Under the pieces are notes generated by a model. The model was given only the letters and a program-made list of their open reading frames with translations, ran no database searches and had not been told where the DNA came from. A stretch of DNA of 64,000 nt, from contig JABVXU010000122.1 of the NCBI GenBank assembly GCA_013365365.1, positions 62,001 through 126,000 on the forward strand. The letters run 5' to 3'. A program made the translations under genes and the position numbers. The DNA is from Cruorifilaria tuberocauda (lineage: Eukaryota > Nematoda > Chromadorea > Rhabditida > Onchocercidae). Of the stretch, positions 13,059 to 25,081 are shown one piece after another. Position 1 is the first letter of the stretch. Every line of letters starts with the position of its first letter.

Positions 13059-14235
13059 ATCATTCCCTTCACTCTTTCGCAGCGCACACATTATCACTAA
13101 CCAAACCGACACTGTTATCACAGTCACCATTTGCAACAGCTGAAATCATTATACTCGTCGTCGAATGCAGTTTTCCGCAATTAATCTTCAAATTAGAGAC
13201 CGATATTTTAATGTCTAAATCTGTTGCTAAATTGTGGCAAACAGCTTGAATGAGTGTCAAAGGCGTTTAAAGCATCATGCTTTGTCCCGGATTGATCAAC
13301 AAATCGATAAGCAAGCATTAGTTCTGATTTGGAAATTGATTGACCGTGATAAAGTGTTTGATTGTAATTTGAACTAATAAGCCTAACTTTCAATTTTTTC
13401 ATTAGTTAAGCTTCTTATTTCAGCTACCTGTGAGTAAATGTAAACATTAAATGATTCTTGCTTATACCATGGATCTAACATTGCATTTCCTCAGCTACTA
13501 CTCACTGCAAATAATTTCTAAACAATAGTCAAGTAATGGTTGCTTAAAAACCTTTTATTCTCTCTCAACAATGAGCTATCAAACCGATGACTCATTCATT
13601 CGTGCATATGAAAATTTCCGACTTTTTATTTACATAAAACTTAAATTAAATATTGAGATTATCATTAGCCTATCATTAAAGAAAATTCGTTATTAGCCAT
13701 ATGTGATATGATATCAATAAGAAATCTTCAGAAAGTCTCTTCTTTTAGTCTTAACCTTTTATTTGATAGAAGAAAATTGTTTCGGTACTTCGCGTTGTAA
13801 TTTCTTTCTGACACACACACACATATAGAGAAAGAGAGATGCCCTGACACAGACGCACTTATGAAAACATCGATTGTCAGTTATTTTTATGGTTTACATT
13901 TAGCAGGTTATAATTTTCAGTATTCCTTTTTTTTTCATTCGTTTTTGTTCTATCAATTTTCTTTTTAATTTCCTTTTGGAAAGTATAGTTTAAAATTTTC
14001 ATTGCCATTGTGCTGAATTTCTATGGAATCAGTCATTTTTTACCATTTGTGAGCATGAGTGTCGTTGTTAGATTAATTTATAAAGGACACTCGTGAAACG
14101 TGAGGTGATAATAATTGATAACCGTGCAGAATTAAATTTGCGTTAGCTGACGTCGATGTGATTTGAGGGTTTTACGACAGAATCAGCATGCTTCTGTGTT
14201 CTTCTAAAGTAGAAGGTAGAAGTTGAAAGTGTAAG
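13059..14235. other. Intergenic stretch with a short CA repeat
   Basis: Contains a short (CA)n run near 13811-13825 next to GA-rich sequence. Minus-strand frames at 13069-13402 look coding-like, but join only by shifting frame near 13252-13260, so I do not call them a gene. Confidence 0.45.
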
Positions 14236-16527
14236 ATGAAACTAAAAAATTTTATCAGCACATCAGTGGTTGCTATCTCTTCAAGGTACGTTATATTCGA
14301 AACATTCAGAAGCTCTGTTGATTAAACATTTAAACAATGAATGCTTATCATAATAACTGTTTACATTATATGCAAATTTAATCATGCAGAGGATTGTATT
14401 TTAATGAGTTTAATTCTAGAAAGGTTGCTTCAAAGATGGTGCTGGTTATCGACTATTGGATTATGGAGGAGACTTTCATGCTCGAAATCATCAAGACTTC
14501 ATGTAAACTAAGTATGGAAGATTCGAGAAAATGATGAACATAAATACGAAGTAACGATTTTGCGTTGCATCAATTAAAGCGTATGTTATGTCATATTGCT
14601 CGTGTAATATTTAATTAAATTTCTGGTTTTAGGCAGTGTTGTGACTACTTGGAAAAACATATATCTCAAGCAATTTACATGGATCTCAACATAGCTACTT
14701 ATCCCAGTCTTTATGAATCATATGCCATGTATTTACCAGAAATATTCCAGAAATATGCCCGCTTATTGGGTATCAATCAATCGGAGCATATCATCTTGTA
14801 TGGCAGGCAACATGTTACTGGCATGATGCTTCCATGTCGCATTTCCTGGCTGTTCGAGGTCTGCAACAAAATTATCTTAGAAGTTATAACGATTTGGAAA
14901 CAATCTATGCAGTCTTGTAGCTCTGTACTACAACCGCCATATTACTACTATTAATAATAAATAATATTATTCCTATTAATAACAATAATATTATTATCAT
15001 TTGTATTACCATGTTTTCATCATTATTGTCATTGTTATTATTATTAATTATTATTTACGATTACATTCTTCTATTATTGTTTACCATTATTATTATTACT
15101 ACTACCAGTTGTTGTTAATCATTAATTATTATTATTAATTATTAGTTGTTATTTTTGTCATCATCATTGATTATCATTATTGTCTCATCCATACTACATT
15201 ATTGGAGTCTTTATATTTCTATGATGTGAATTCTTTGTAGTTGGTGCTACTTAGTTTCTTTTTTGCAGTACTATGGTTATGGATCTGTTCCAGTCATAGA
15301 TGGCGGCTTAGATGGTGAAATTACTCGAGAACTGCCAAAAGTCACTGTAACTCTAATTTATTTTAATATTGAACTGAAATCTTTCTATTATGAGATGCGA
15401 AAGAAATCCAGAAAAGAATCCCATTTCTAATGAGAAAGTGCTACTAACATGTCTATTATGAAATGTTCAGAGCGAAATTACAAAAAATTTAGAATTGGAA
15501 TGTTACATTTAAAGCCAGGTAATTGGAGAGCAAAGCTATGTCCGGATTATATTGTGATATATGAACAGCTTGTTAAGAAGGATTCTAATGGAATGAACAT
15601 ATTTGATAAGGTTGACCAGGTAGGTCAATGTAACATTAAAAAAAATTCCAAAATATCCATATTTTGAATGAATTTTTCTGTTGCAGGAAAGCAGTCTTAA
15701 TAATTATTCCAGCTAAGAAACGCACTTTTAACCGATCTGGATGTTATAGATAGTTGTGTCGCGATGATTAGATAAGTGATAACATTGATATCTCTTAGTC
15801 TTTATTGGTGCGTAGAAATTTTCATCTCCAGTGATTTCAACATTAGATAAATTTTTTCGACGTTCGTCCAAGAAAACAGTTTGAGGGGAACGTTGATACT
15901 ACGTTCGATCCAAAAAGTTCGTATTTGTCTGCTTCTTTTTTGTTATATTGATTTAAAATTTTAGTTATAAATGAACTTTTTCAATCAAACAACGCCTGCG
16001 TTGAGTAAAATGTTCGCCTCACTCATTTCCGTATTCCGAAATATCTTTCAATAAATTATTCGAACTTCCAGAGGTGAGTGGTTCACATGTGCCGGGAACA
16101 AAGCGTGTACCAGTAGAAGAAATGATCAGTGAAGAAGATCGTTTAAAAGATCCAGAGGAGCTTAAAAGCTGTAAGTAAATTATGATTTTATCACTCGTAT
16201 TTCTAGAAACAATTTATCCGAAAAGGGGAAATACCACACTAAACGTACTTTATTTTAGATTTCGAACAGATATAAAAATTCCCAAGTAATATATAAGTCT
16301 CAATTCCGTCTTATAAGTGTCAAGCGTATTATTCGAAACCATTTTAAGGGTTACAGAAGTGCGGTTTCAAACAAGATCTTCCAGTTATTTCACAGTGTCT
16401 TTGTGAAGTACAGGAGTGCTTGTTGAATTCAGTTATCGAAGATTTATTTCCATCAGTACATCCACGCATTTATTACGGATCGTGCTTCGAATTGCAAACT
16501 CATGATCCGGAAAGAATATCTCGGTAG
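14236..16527 (+). CDS. mpst: Rhodanese family sulfurtransferase (mercaptopyruvate/thiosulfate sulfurtransferase)
   Basis: Transfers sulfur from mercaptopyruvate or thiosulfate through a cysteine persulfide to cyanide or thiols. Exons: 14236-14265, 14420-14502, 14633-14858, 15269-15346, 15473-15619, 15847-15916, 16072-16170, 16349-16527. The total is 912 nt, or 303 aa, the normal length for this two-domain family. Rhodanese domain 1 shows YLEKHISQAIYMDL (family: HIPGA-FFD), YARLLGINQSEHIILYGR and YGYGSVPVIDGGL. Domain 2 shows INFFDVRPRKQFEG and GSHVPGTKRVPVEEM (family: GHIPGA-N-P). The active-site loop follows DLPVIS: Q-C-L-C-E-V-Q, about residue 261. The catalytic cysteine is kept, but the usual C-G-S-G-V-T or C-R-K-G-V-T loop is replaced and a second cysteine added. 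The first exon is the least certain; it uses a GTGGTT donor because only that phase joins exon 2. The gene is convergent with the SCCPDH gene. Confidence 0.85.
14941..15190. repeat. Imperfect ATT/ATC triplet low-complexity tract in intron
   Basis: About 250 bases inside the third sulfurtransferase intron are dominated by TTA, ATT, ATC and GTT triplets in imperfect tandem. It is low-complexity sequence, and frames through it have no coding meaning. Confidence 0.8.
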
Positions 16528-16984
16528 TTGTTGTCATTTCAGAAATTTGTTTGAAATATACAATAAGAAGTACCATTAAAGCTTAAATTTGTTTTACTTT
16601 AAAAAGAATACCTTGAAATCATCCGACGGTTAACATGGCATACAAATTGAGACATCCCAAAGGTCACACAGTTAATTAAAAAAATATCTCCAGATTAATG
16701 TCAGGACTCAGTGTTTCGACATTTGCAAAATCAGTACATTTATTCTTTTATGTTTCATGTTTAAAGCCCACAACTTATACTGTTTCATTTAAATGTTAAG
16801 ACTAAAATTTCCTATAATGTTTTGTTGTGATCTAGCTACTATTCTAAATATATAGTGTTTTTTTAACATTGAAAATGGCCAATTTTAATCAGTTTATCGT
16901 CGCAAAACAGAGTAAAAAGATGATGCCGAATAAGTGATATCATGATAACAAATAACTTGAAAAAACAATTTCCATCAAAAAAAA
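16528..16984. other. Convergent 3' intergenic region
   Basis: About 457 bases between the stop codons of the two tail-to-tail genes. It is AT-rich and presumably holds both 3' untranslated regions and poly(A) sites; no other feature is seen. Confidence 0.6.
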
Positions 16985-19900
16985 TCAGTGAATCTCTTCA
17001 ACAGTTTCAAATCGAACACCGTACTTTTCGAGACGACGATAAATCCCTGTGTCTTTAAATGCAGCTGCTGATGTGTATACACCACTATAAGCGGGTTTTG
17101 ATTTCAATCAGTTACCCAAAAAATTCAAATAAGCCACAGAAATCTTAAGCAAAATTAAAGAATTTTACGGATAGGACAAAATCGCTGTTATACATACCAG
17201 TTTCTGAACTGAAAATTATTTGTACGACATTCCATTCCCAACAAACTTTTAAAACATCAATTCAAAGGAACATATCTTTACTACGCTAACCAGCAGATTT
17301 GCATAATATGCTACCTAAATTGAAAATCGGAATACCCTTTTCTTTTAGAAATCGACATGACAGTAACTATTTTTCACTTTATGTTAAAAAAAACCTACCC
17401 TTGTGGTAGTTTGTCGGCATCATTGAGCAGCGATAATGCAGCAGCTAAAACGCAAGCTGATGTGGAAATGTATCCGGCATCTGGACCCACACAACGAGCT
17501 ACCATCTGTAGAAAATCACGTAACCATTTTTCAACTATTCGATGAACTTAACATATCGAATCTATCAAATTAAAAAAGGTGTTTTTCTGCTCAGATACAT
17601 AAACTACACTGGCACCGCAAAACAAGAGTAAATTAGCCAATTTCTCTAAACTGCTAAATTAATTCAACGCATTACGATTACCTGCTTAGTTGGTTTAATC
17701 CTGTATTCATCCAAAGTGCTATGCTTTTCTGTCCAACCAGTACCAAAGAACCAGTAAGTAAACGATGCTTGTTTAACCTAAAGACATGAAATATTTATAT
17801 TCTCTATTTTTTTTTTCGAATAACATGGTTATTCATAAAACTGTCATGGAAATAAATGCATTTCACAATAAATGACTACTTGTTAATATGATTCGCGAAC
17901 AGCAAAAGCTTATAATGAATTCGGTGATAAAAATCAAATTTGAAAATTATTTTTCCTGTTCAGTGGTGGGTCCCGAATCCTTAAACATGCCAAAACTGCA
18001 TAATCCTGGATATGTCAGCAAAAAATCTTTCATAAATGATATTTTAGCAGCGGCGGAAAAAACCACAAGCCATAGAGAAAGTAGACAAGCCCAAATAAAT
18101 GATTTGACTCGAATGAATGTTTCCACTTGAACCTAAAATATATCCTATTACAAGCGATCTCTTAAATTAAATACTGTATTAAAATGAATTACGGGTTTGC
18201 CCATAGATATATTGCAAGACTAATTATATATTCAGTGCAGAAATGGATAATGTGTCTTCTAATTTTTCACATCTGGAAAGCCATATCGAAGAAAAGAAAA
18301 ACATGATGGATCAAAAAAATTCAAATTCCATAAGTCTTCCTCGAAATTTTTCGAAAGAAGTAAATCTTTAGAAAAAAGTATGCAATAAAATTAAATTTCT
18401 TTTATTCTGTCAATTCATGCAAAATTTACTGTAATTGCAATTTTCAATTGGAGTAAGGATTCATCAAGTACAATAAAGACAAATAATTAAATAACTACTC
18501 CCCCACTTGCCTTCCAATCATTTACGGTGGTTTTAAGTTTTCATGAATTGTAAAAAAAGTTTTCGAACTTTCGATCATTTATTTTCTTCCAAACAACAGG
18601 TATCTTTTATTAAAGTATAGTAAGCCTTTTTCCTCCGTCAAATTATCGTTTTAATGTTTTAGCAAAGAAACAAATTATTTAGAGCATAATAAAAAGCGAT
18701 ATATCTCAAAGAACTGAAAAAAAATGCGAAATATAAAAAAGTATTTTTTCTATATCTTTCGACGGAAGTCAGTCTGAGCTATATGATTAATAATATAATA
18801 ATACTGATATATTAAACAATACAATTTTTTCCCCTTCTTTTCCTCTGGTGCTTTCCTGTCACATTTCTTTCTCTTTTTATAACTTATTTTGTGTAATTCT
18901 CGCTTATCAAAGCAATAGCAAACCAATAAATGTCACTTCAGATTTGGAACTTTTTGCTTTTTAATTCACGGCTTTATAAATTATAGCGAAATGAAAGTTT
19001 TACTTTTTCACCACTGTAATAATTAATCAACTTTCAGTTTGTGCCGATGAGTACAACCAATAATAGGAAATAAAAAACAACTACTCAAAAACTATTCGAA
19101 CTTGTTCAACAATTGGAGATTACTTCGCAACACTGTTGCAAAATACAGACTTACTATTTCTTTTGTTTGCAGAATTTGTTTTAAAGTGATGACTAAACTG
19201 CATAAAATTGGATCACTACATCAAAAAAACAAATAACAAAAGCAACTGACTCTTAAAAGTACATGCTCCAAGAAAGGAAATTTTCCTGTTATGTTTTAAA
19301 AAAGTATAAATTTAATCTTTTCACTAAAAAGTATAAATTTAATCTTTTTCACTACTATTAACTAGGAAAAGTAAGTTATGGGAAACTTATTTACCACAAT
19401 TATTATATATGTGCATAATTTATCTCTATTGTATTCAGTGGATATGATTCCATTCAGAATTAAGCATCAAAATGAATCACCACAATTAAAGAATCCGAGA
19501 ATTATAAATAATGCTACCAAATGGAAAACAACGAAAGGAAATCAACTTACTGGTAAAATGTTGTGGAGCTTGTAGTCAAAATATTGGGATCGAGTAACGA
19601 CACTTTTATCTGATCCGTAAAATGGGAGGCACCACCCATCAATTTTGTCGTTAAACCAAAACGTACCTCTGGAAAATAAATATAATCAAAATAAGCAATA
19701 AAAAATACATACTTTCTCATTCGATTTTTGATATCTTCGCAAACGTATGAATTCACAAACCTTTTCGGTGCCCGGAACGAGCTTTTTGGCAACCGTTCTG
19801 GCATAATAGTTCGTCTTATTTTACCCAAGCCATCGGTCATTATATTTGCTAAACCCAAAACTAAGGTCCGATATGTGCCCGCATTGAACGAATAACCCTG

Positions 19901-21252
19901 AAAAGCACAGTTCATATGTTGCTAATAAAATGGTAATTTGGGCATACAATACTAATTTTTAATCAAAAATTCTATGCAGAGACGTTTTGATTCTCAGATA
20001 TTCCCTTTATTCCCTCATAAATTTTATTGTGACTTTCCTCATGAAAAAAGAAAAAATCTTAATGGACATAAGCAAATAGTAAATGCATACTTTCTCATAA
20101 AATAATTGATCTTTTCAAACAAATGAAATGAAAGAATAAATTCTGACAGTGCAATTATTAATTCGAAGGCAAAGAAAAAATAACATGAATGAATGAAAGG
20201 CATTTACCGCAGGTCCTGTATTTAGCTGCACGAATGTTTCCACATGATTTAGCTGACCATTAAATTTCTCCTTCAAAAAATTAATACCCAAATCACACGG
20301 AATACTATCCCATCCGCATGCACCAATCACATATAAGCCATGTTTTTGAGCAATATCACTATATTTCATTTGCATCGATTCCAAGAACTAAAACAAAATC
20401 GGTTTACATTTGCAACAATTAATTAAATAAGTGAAAAATATTTTCCATATCCAAGAAAGAAATATTACCGCAGGTTCTCCCGAAATATCCACATAGCTAG
20501 CACCATTTTCCACAGCAGCCTTTACGACTGCTTCCCCATACAATCGATACTGCAACAAGAGAAAAAATCCATTACTTGCAATAAGGAGTTCGAGGAGTTA
20601 ATAGAACGACTGTTCTCAAGTTTTCAGCATTTTGCATTTACTTCAAAATCTGCACAAATAAAAGTGTTAATCGATATAAGACACTCACAGGTCCAACAAC
20701 ATTTATAATGACTTTTGCCCTCTTCGCCATTGCTGCTAGTGTAGATTCATCATAGCTGTTGGCAATAATTACGGCGACATTTTGTAGATCTTTGCCTAAA
20801 TGTTTCCATCGCTTCATATATCACGAAGAGCTTCATGCTTGCTCAAAATAAAGTTTCTCACTTTTCCCGTTTTCCTATTTTTACTTGCTTTTTTTTCATT
20901 CGAGAAAGGCAACTGAACTTAAAAACTGAAAAAGGCAACATTCCAAAATATATGCCACTTTTAATTCAAAATGAAATAACTTAAAAAATTAAAGAATACT
21001 ATTTTTATTAATTTATATGATACAAAAAAAATCAAGATATTATTCATATTTTATAGGAAATGAGGAAATTTTCATAAATGATTTACCCAATTCTTGACCT
21101 GTACTCTCTAGTAGTTTCCTTAACCGAGCTTCACTTCTTCCAGCAATAGCAAAACTTATATTCTGCTGTTTCTGTTCTTCAACCAATAATCTAAGAACAT
21201 AGGTTCCCGTGAAACCGCTGGCACCATATAAAACGATATCGTAACGTGACAT
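16985..21252 (-). CDS. SCCPDH: Saccharopine dehydrogenase-like oxidoreductase
   Basis: Membrane-associated oxidoreductase of the SCCPDH family; its substrate is not firmly known. Exons: 21252-21087, 20795-20689, 20549-20469, 20387-20208, 19897-19761, 19668-19551, 18132-17956, 17777-17682, 17505-17399, 17084-16985. The total is 1269 nt, or 422 aa (human 429). An N-terminal Rossmann nucleotide-binding motif (VLYGASGFTG) is at about residues 7-16. It is followed by VIINVVGPYRLYGEAVVKA, YVDISGEPA, VIGACGWDSIPCDLGINFL, CLPFYGSDKSVV, a hydrophobic segment near residue 250 (ACLLSLWLVVFSAAA) typical of the family, GPDAGYISTSACVLAAALSL and the C-terminal GGVYTSAAAF. Every junction keeps phase. One donor is not GT: the exon 7 end CAG at 17956 is followed by GA. 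The start is the first ATG of the Rossmann exon. Confidence 0.93.
19298..19353. repeat. Direct duplication of a 27-28 base unit
   Basis: Two near-identical tandem copies sharing the core AGTATAAATTTAATCTTTT lie in the long intron between SCCPDH exons 6 and 7. They differ by about one T. It looks like a simple local duplication. Confidence 0.85.
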
Positions 21253-24200
21253 GCGCTATGCCTGCAAAAAAGAGACAAATTTTTCGAAAGAAGCATTATG
21301 AATCAAAACTGAAATGATTAAAACGCATTTGATCATCGGTTTTATCATTTCTTCTCAGCAACTCTTATCAAAGATCAAATTTTCTCTATATTTGAAAAGA
21401 CCAAAGTTCAAGGTGATTGTGTATTTTAAACAATGAAAAAGAAACGAAGAGCTCAGAAAAGCTTATTACGGTCTTGCTGAGCTAATTTCGCTTCTCTCCA
21501 GCAAATCGAAGATGAGATGCATACATTTTTTTTAGCTTGCAGTCCTTGATAATTTTGCTTCATCCGAATTTGAAAAAGCATTATATGTTTACTAAAGCTA
21601 TCATAAGGTGAAAAAATTGTATTACACTTGATGGTTCCAGCTACCTATGAGTTGTTCAATCATTCCCCTTTACTTATCTTTCCTCATCTTGTTTTTTCAC
21701 TCCATTCCACTAAGAGGATATGCAGAAATAAGGATGAAACATCTCGACGAGCAAATCCTAAACTGATCTCATATGATATAAGAGAGTGATGAAGTTAATG
21801 TACAAACAAAATGGTTTACAGAACAACTGAAGTTCAATGTAAATCAATCGATAAAGCTGCTGACTAGCAAGAGCGTGAATCAAAGTGACCCCTCTCCCTT
21901 CTGAAGTGAGTCAGCAATAGAGAGACTGCGAGTGTTTTACACCTCCCTCCTTTCTTCATCATCAAAATCGATGATAAAAGGAAGGCTAATAAACTACATC
22001 AGTAAAAAGTAATGCCTAACAATGTGTTAATAAAAAACATCATTAGGGGGACCAAAAACTAAATTTTCCAGAATGCAATGATATATATAAAAACCCGACC
22101 CACATAACACTCTCAGCTTCCTGTTCTACAGATAACATTTCATGAAGTGACAAGTATTACTGGTAAAATTTTTATACTGCATTGGTGTTATATATAATGA
22201 GTATCCGATATTTCGAAGTTTTATTTTAGAAAATTTAAATTACAATTTTCAATACTTTTCAATATGTATACGAACGATTGATACAAGAATAATAAACATT
22301 GTTAAAAAAGTCCAAAATAAGATCCTTTTTAATCGGAATTAAGCAGTTAACATAAAACGAAATAACTTAAAAAAAGAATTTCAGAATTATATATACAGTG
22401 TGACCAGAGTGTTCGTAGAAACACTATATAGAAATACTTATTATAAATATATGAATGTACAATGTAGAAAAATAGGAGGGAATATCGCTCTGGAAGCAAA
22501 TGACAAATTGGTGCGGGCAACTATCAATTACAGCAACTACTAAAGAAATTGAATTATATTGAATACATGAACGACGAAAAAATATTGAGAGAACAAGGAA
22601 GCCACTTAGGAGTCAAATGACAAGTCCAACTGAAATAAATATCTTAAAAAAAAGTTTCTATTAAAAGTAATAATAGTAATAAGGAAGTTATGAACAATTT
22701 CCCTCATTCTATCATAACTTCACAAATATTCGTTTCAACCATATGAACCTAATACAGGCTTACACGCTGAGATTGACCATGATCTTCTCTATCTTTTCAA
22801 TTTTTATCTCTACTCCAATGATTTGAAATTGGAATTATTTGTAAGTTTCCGTTCAAATTAAGAAATTATTGAATAAAAGCTGCTATAAATTAATGATCAG
22901 TCGGAAAATAAGAAACTCAGCAAAAGAACGAAATAGCAAATCATCCATATTTGGCAAAACATATATATATGTATATGCTAAATATATATATATGTATATG
23001 CTTTTAATATTTCTTAGCTGAAGCTAAGACAATTTTTTTCGAACTTGTGTTCCAAAACATTAGCAAGACGAAATGAAAAAACCGTCGATGTGAGACTACA
23101 TTTGACTAAAAACAAAATGTCAAATTTACATGAATTTTGTGCAGCAAACTTAAACATATGTTAAAACATCTTAACGTACACACATTAACATCTCGGAACA
23201 TTTACATTATAATTGTTGTTCAGTGGAACACCTACTGCTTATACTCGTCATCAACGAAAAATATCAAAAACCTAGAAAATAACTGTGTTTCTCTTTGGCA
23301 CTTTCTATATGCATGGAAGATTAAAAATAGATGAACAAAATAAACTTCATTTCAATTTGTGAATTCACAATTATTATCACCTATATCACGTTAAAAATAT
23401 TTGAACAATATCTCATCCATCAAACAGATAACATAAAATGACATGGACGAATTAATGAAAAATAAGTGTATGATAAAACTGCCGCATAACACAACTCGTT
23501 TTATTGTTATAACATAAAATTCGTGAAAAATTGAAATTTGGATCCAACTATTAAAGTTTGGAGGAACGAGAATTTGAAAGACAGGATAAAGTTGTAGCTC
23601 ATGCAGCGGTTAACATGGAAAAAGCTTAAGTCCAAGCTCATTCTACACTGTTATTGAATGAGTACATGACAAGGACAGTATTAAGTCCAGTCAGTGGAAT
23701 CGAGAATAATTTGATCTTTTTTATTGAATTTTCATCTTCCTTAAAAAATTAAAGTCAATGTGCTACTGGAAAAAATCAAGTACAGCTGGTTTAAAAAAAA
23801 AGCAAACAAAATACTTAAAGCACAAGATGGATTCAAGACAAGGAGGAAACACGCAAAATAATAAACAGGATTAATGAGGAAGCGACCCGATAAAAATAAA
23901 TTTGCCTAAATCTTCATTCAAACTATATTCCTCTCAACCTATGCTGTGCAAAAGAATTTTGCTGCATTGGAACTAAAAGAGCGAATGAAACACCAAATGA
24001 AATCAAAAGCTCGTATCATACTACTATTCATCAGATGGCGTTATGCAAAATATATATATATAATTAATAAAAATGTACTCAGTATCCAGCATTTTCTCAG
24101 TTAAGTAATGCATTTTTTTGAATTAGCAAGATCTCAAATTTGGACATTCTCAAAATAATTTCTATATTCTCAATAAAAAATAAGAAAAATGAAAAATTAT

Positions 24201-25081
24201 GCATCAGCTGCTGAGTTATAAATGTAAAAACTGAAATGATTGAAGTAAATGTTGCGTAAGAAAAAAAAAGAAAAGTAATGAAAAAATTAATATAAGCCTA
24301 CAGCATTATGCTTTACGATATTTTAAGTATGAATAAAAACTTCAAAAAATCACTGCGACTCTTAAAGGAATGGAAAGGAAAGCATTTTCGGTGATAGCAG
24401 CACAATCAATCAGCAGTTTTCCACTTGGTCTCGTCTTTTTACTATAAAGACTTTTCTACAGGCCTAAAGAATAAATAAAGAATATAAAGCCATAAAGGAT
24501 ACCTAACCAGTAAGAGGTAAAAATGACAGAAGGAATTAGGAACAGAATTATACCCACATTTAGTGTTTTCAAATTAACGAGAAATGAAATGAAATTCACT
24601 TATAAGAATTTCCTACAAATTTGATGTTGTAGCAGAAAAACCGAATGGGATGAAATAATTTCAAACATAACAAAAAAATGCAATCGAAGTATCGGTGTTC
24701 AGTGGCGCGTACCATGCGTGTATAATACCATATGCAAAAAAAAATTTCCTAGGAGAAAAAGAATTCTTTTTCTAATGGAAATTCACGCAACACACCTACT
24801 TCTCCTTTATAACTTATGCCGATTCTTCGAACGAGATCTTAACACCTGCAAATCAATGTGCAACAGAAAGATGCAATAAGCGGGAAACGTAGTAAAGACA
24901 CAAATTTACAATAAGTGGGAGCTACATGAAAAAGTATACTTGGACGGTATTTACTCTGACGGAACAAATAATAAGCTCTTAGGCCGAGAACTGGAATGAA
25001 ATACAGTGCATCTGGAAACTTTACAAACGAAAAAGATCCATAATATAATCAATTTCCTAGATGTGATACTACATGAATTAT
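21253..25081. other. Long intergenic region
   Basis: No convincing gene. Contents are AT-rich DNA, a local duplication of an (AT)n-GTATATGC unit near 22960-23002, and a TATATATA run near 24050. Two short plus-strand readings are open for about 20 codons each (about 23563-23630 and 23828-23892) and are rich in E, K and R; without splice support they are more likely purine-rich chance frames. The left end should hold the SCCPDH promoter and the right end the SERTA gene 3' UTR. Confidence 0.5.

Noticed and set aside
14941..15190. Triplet-rich tract considered as coding asparagine/tyrosine repeats
   Set aside because: It is inside an intron bounded by exons that join in phase, and the triplets are imperfect.
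16357..16527. Initial suspicion that the sulfurtransferase is a pseudogene because the acceptor at 16356 gives an immediate stop
   Set aside because: The acceptor TTTTAAG at 16348 restores phase (KSWLQKCGF), and the full model is 912 nt with no break.
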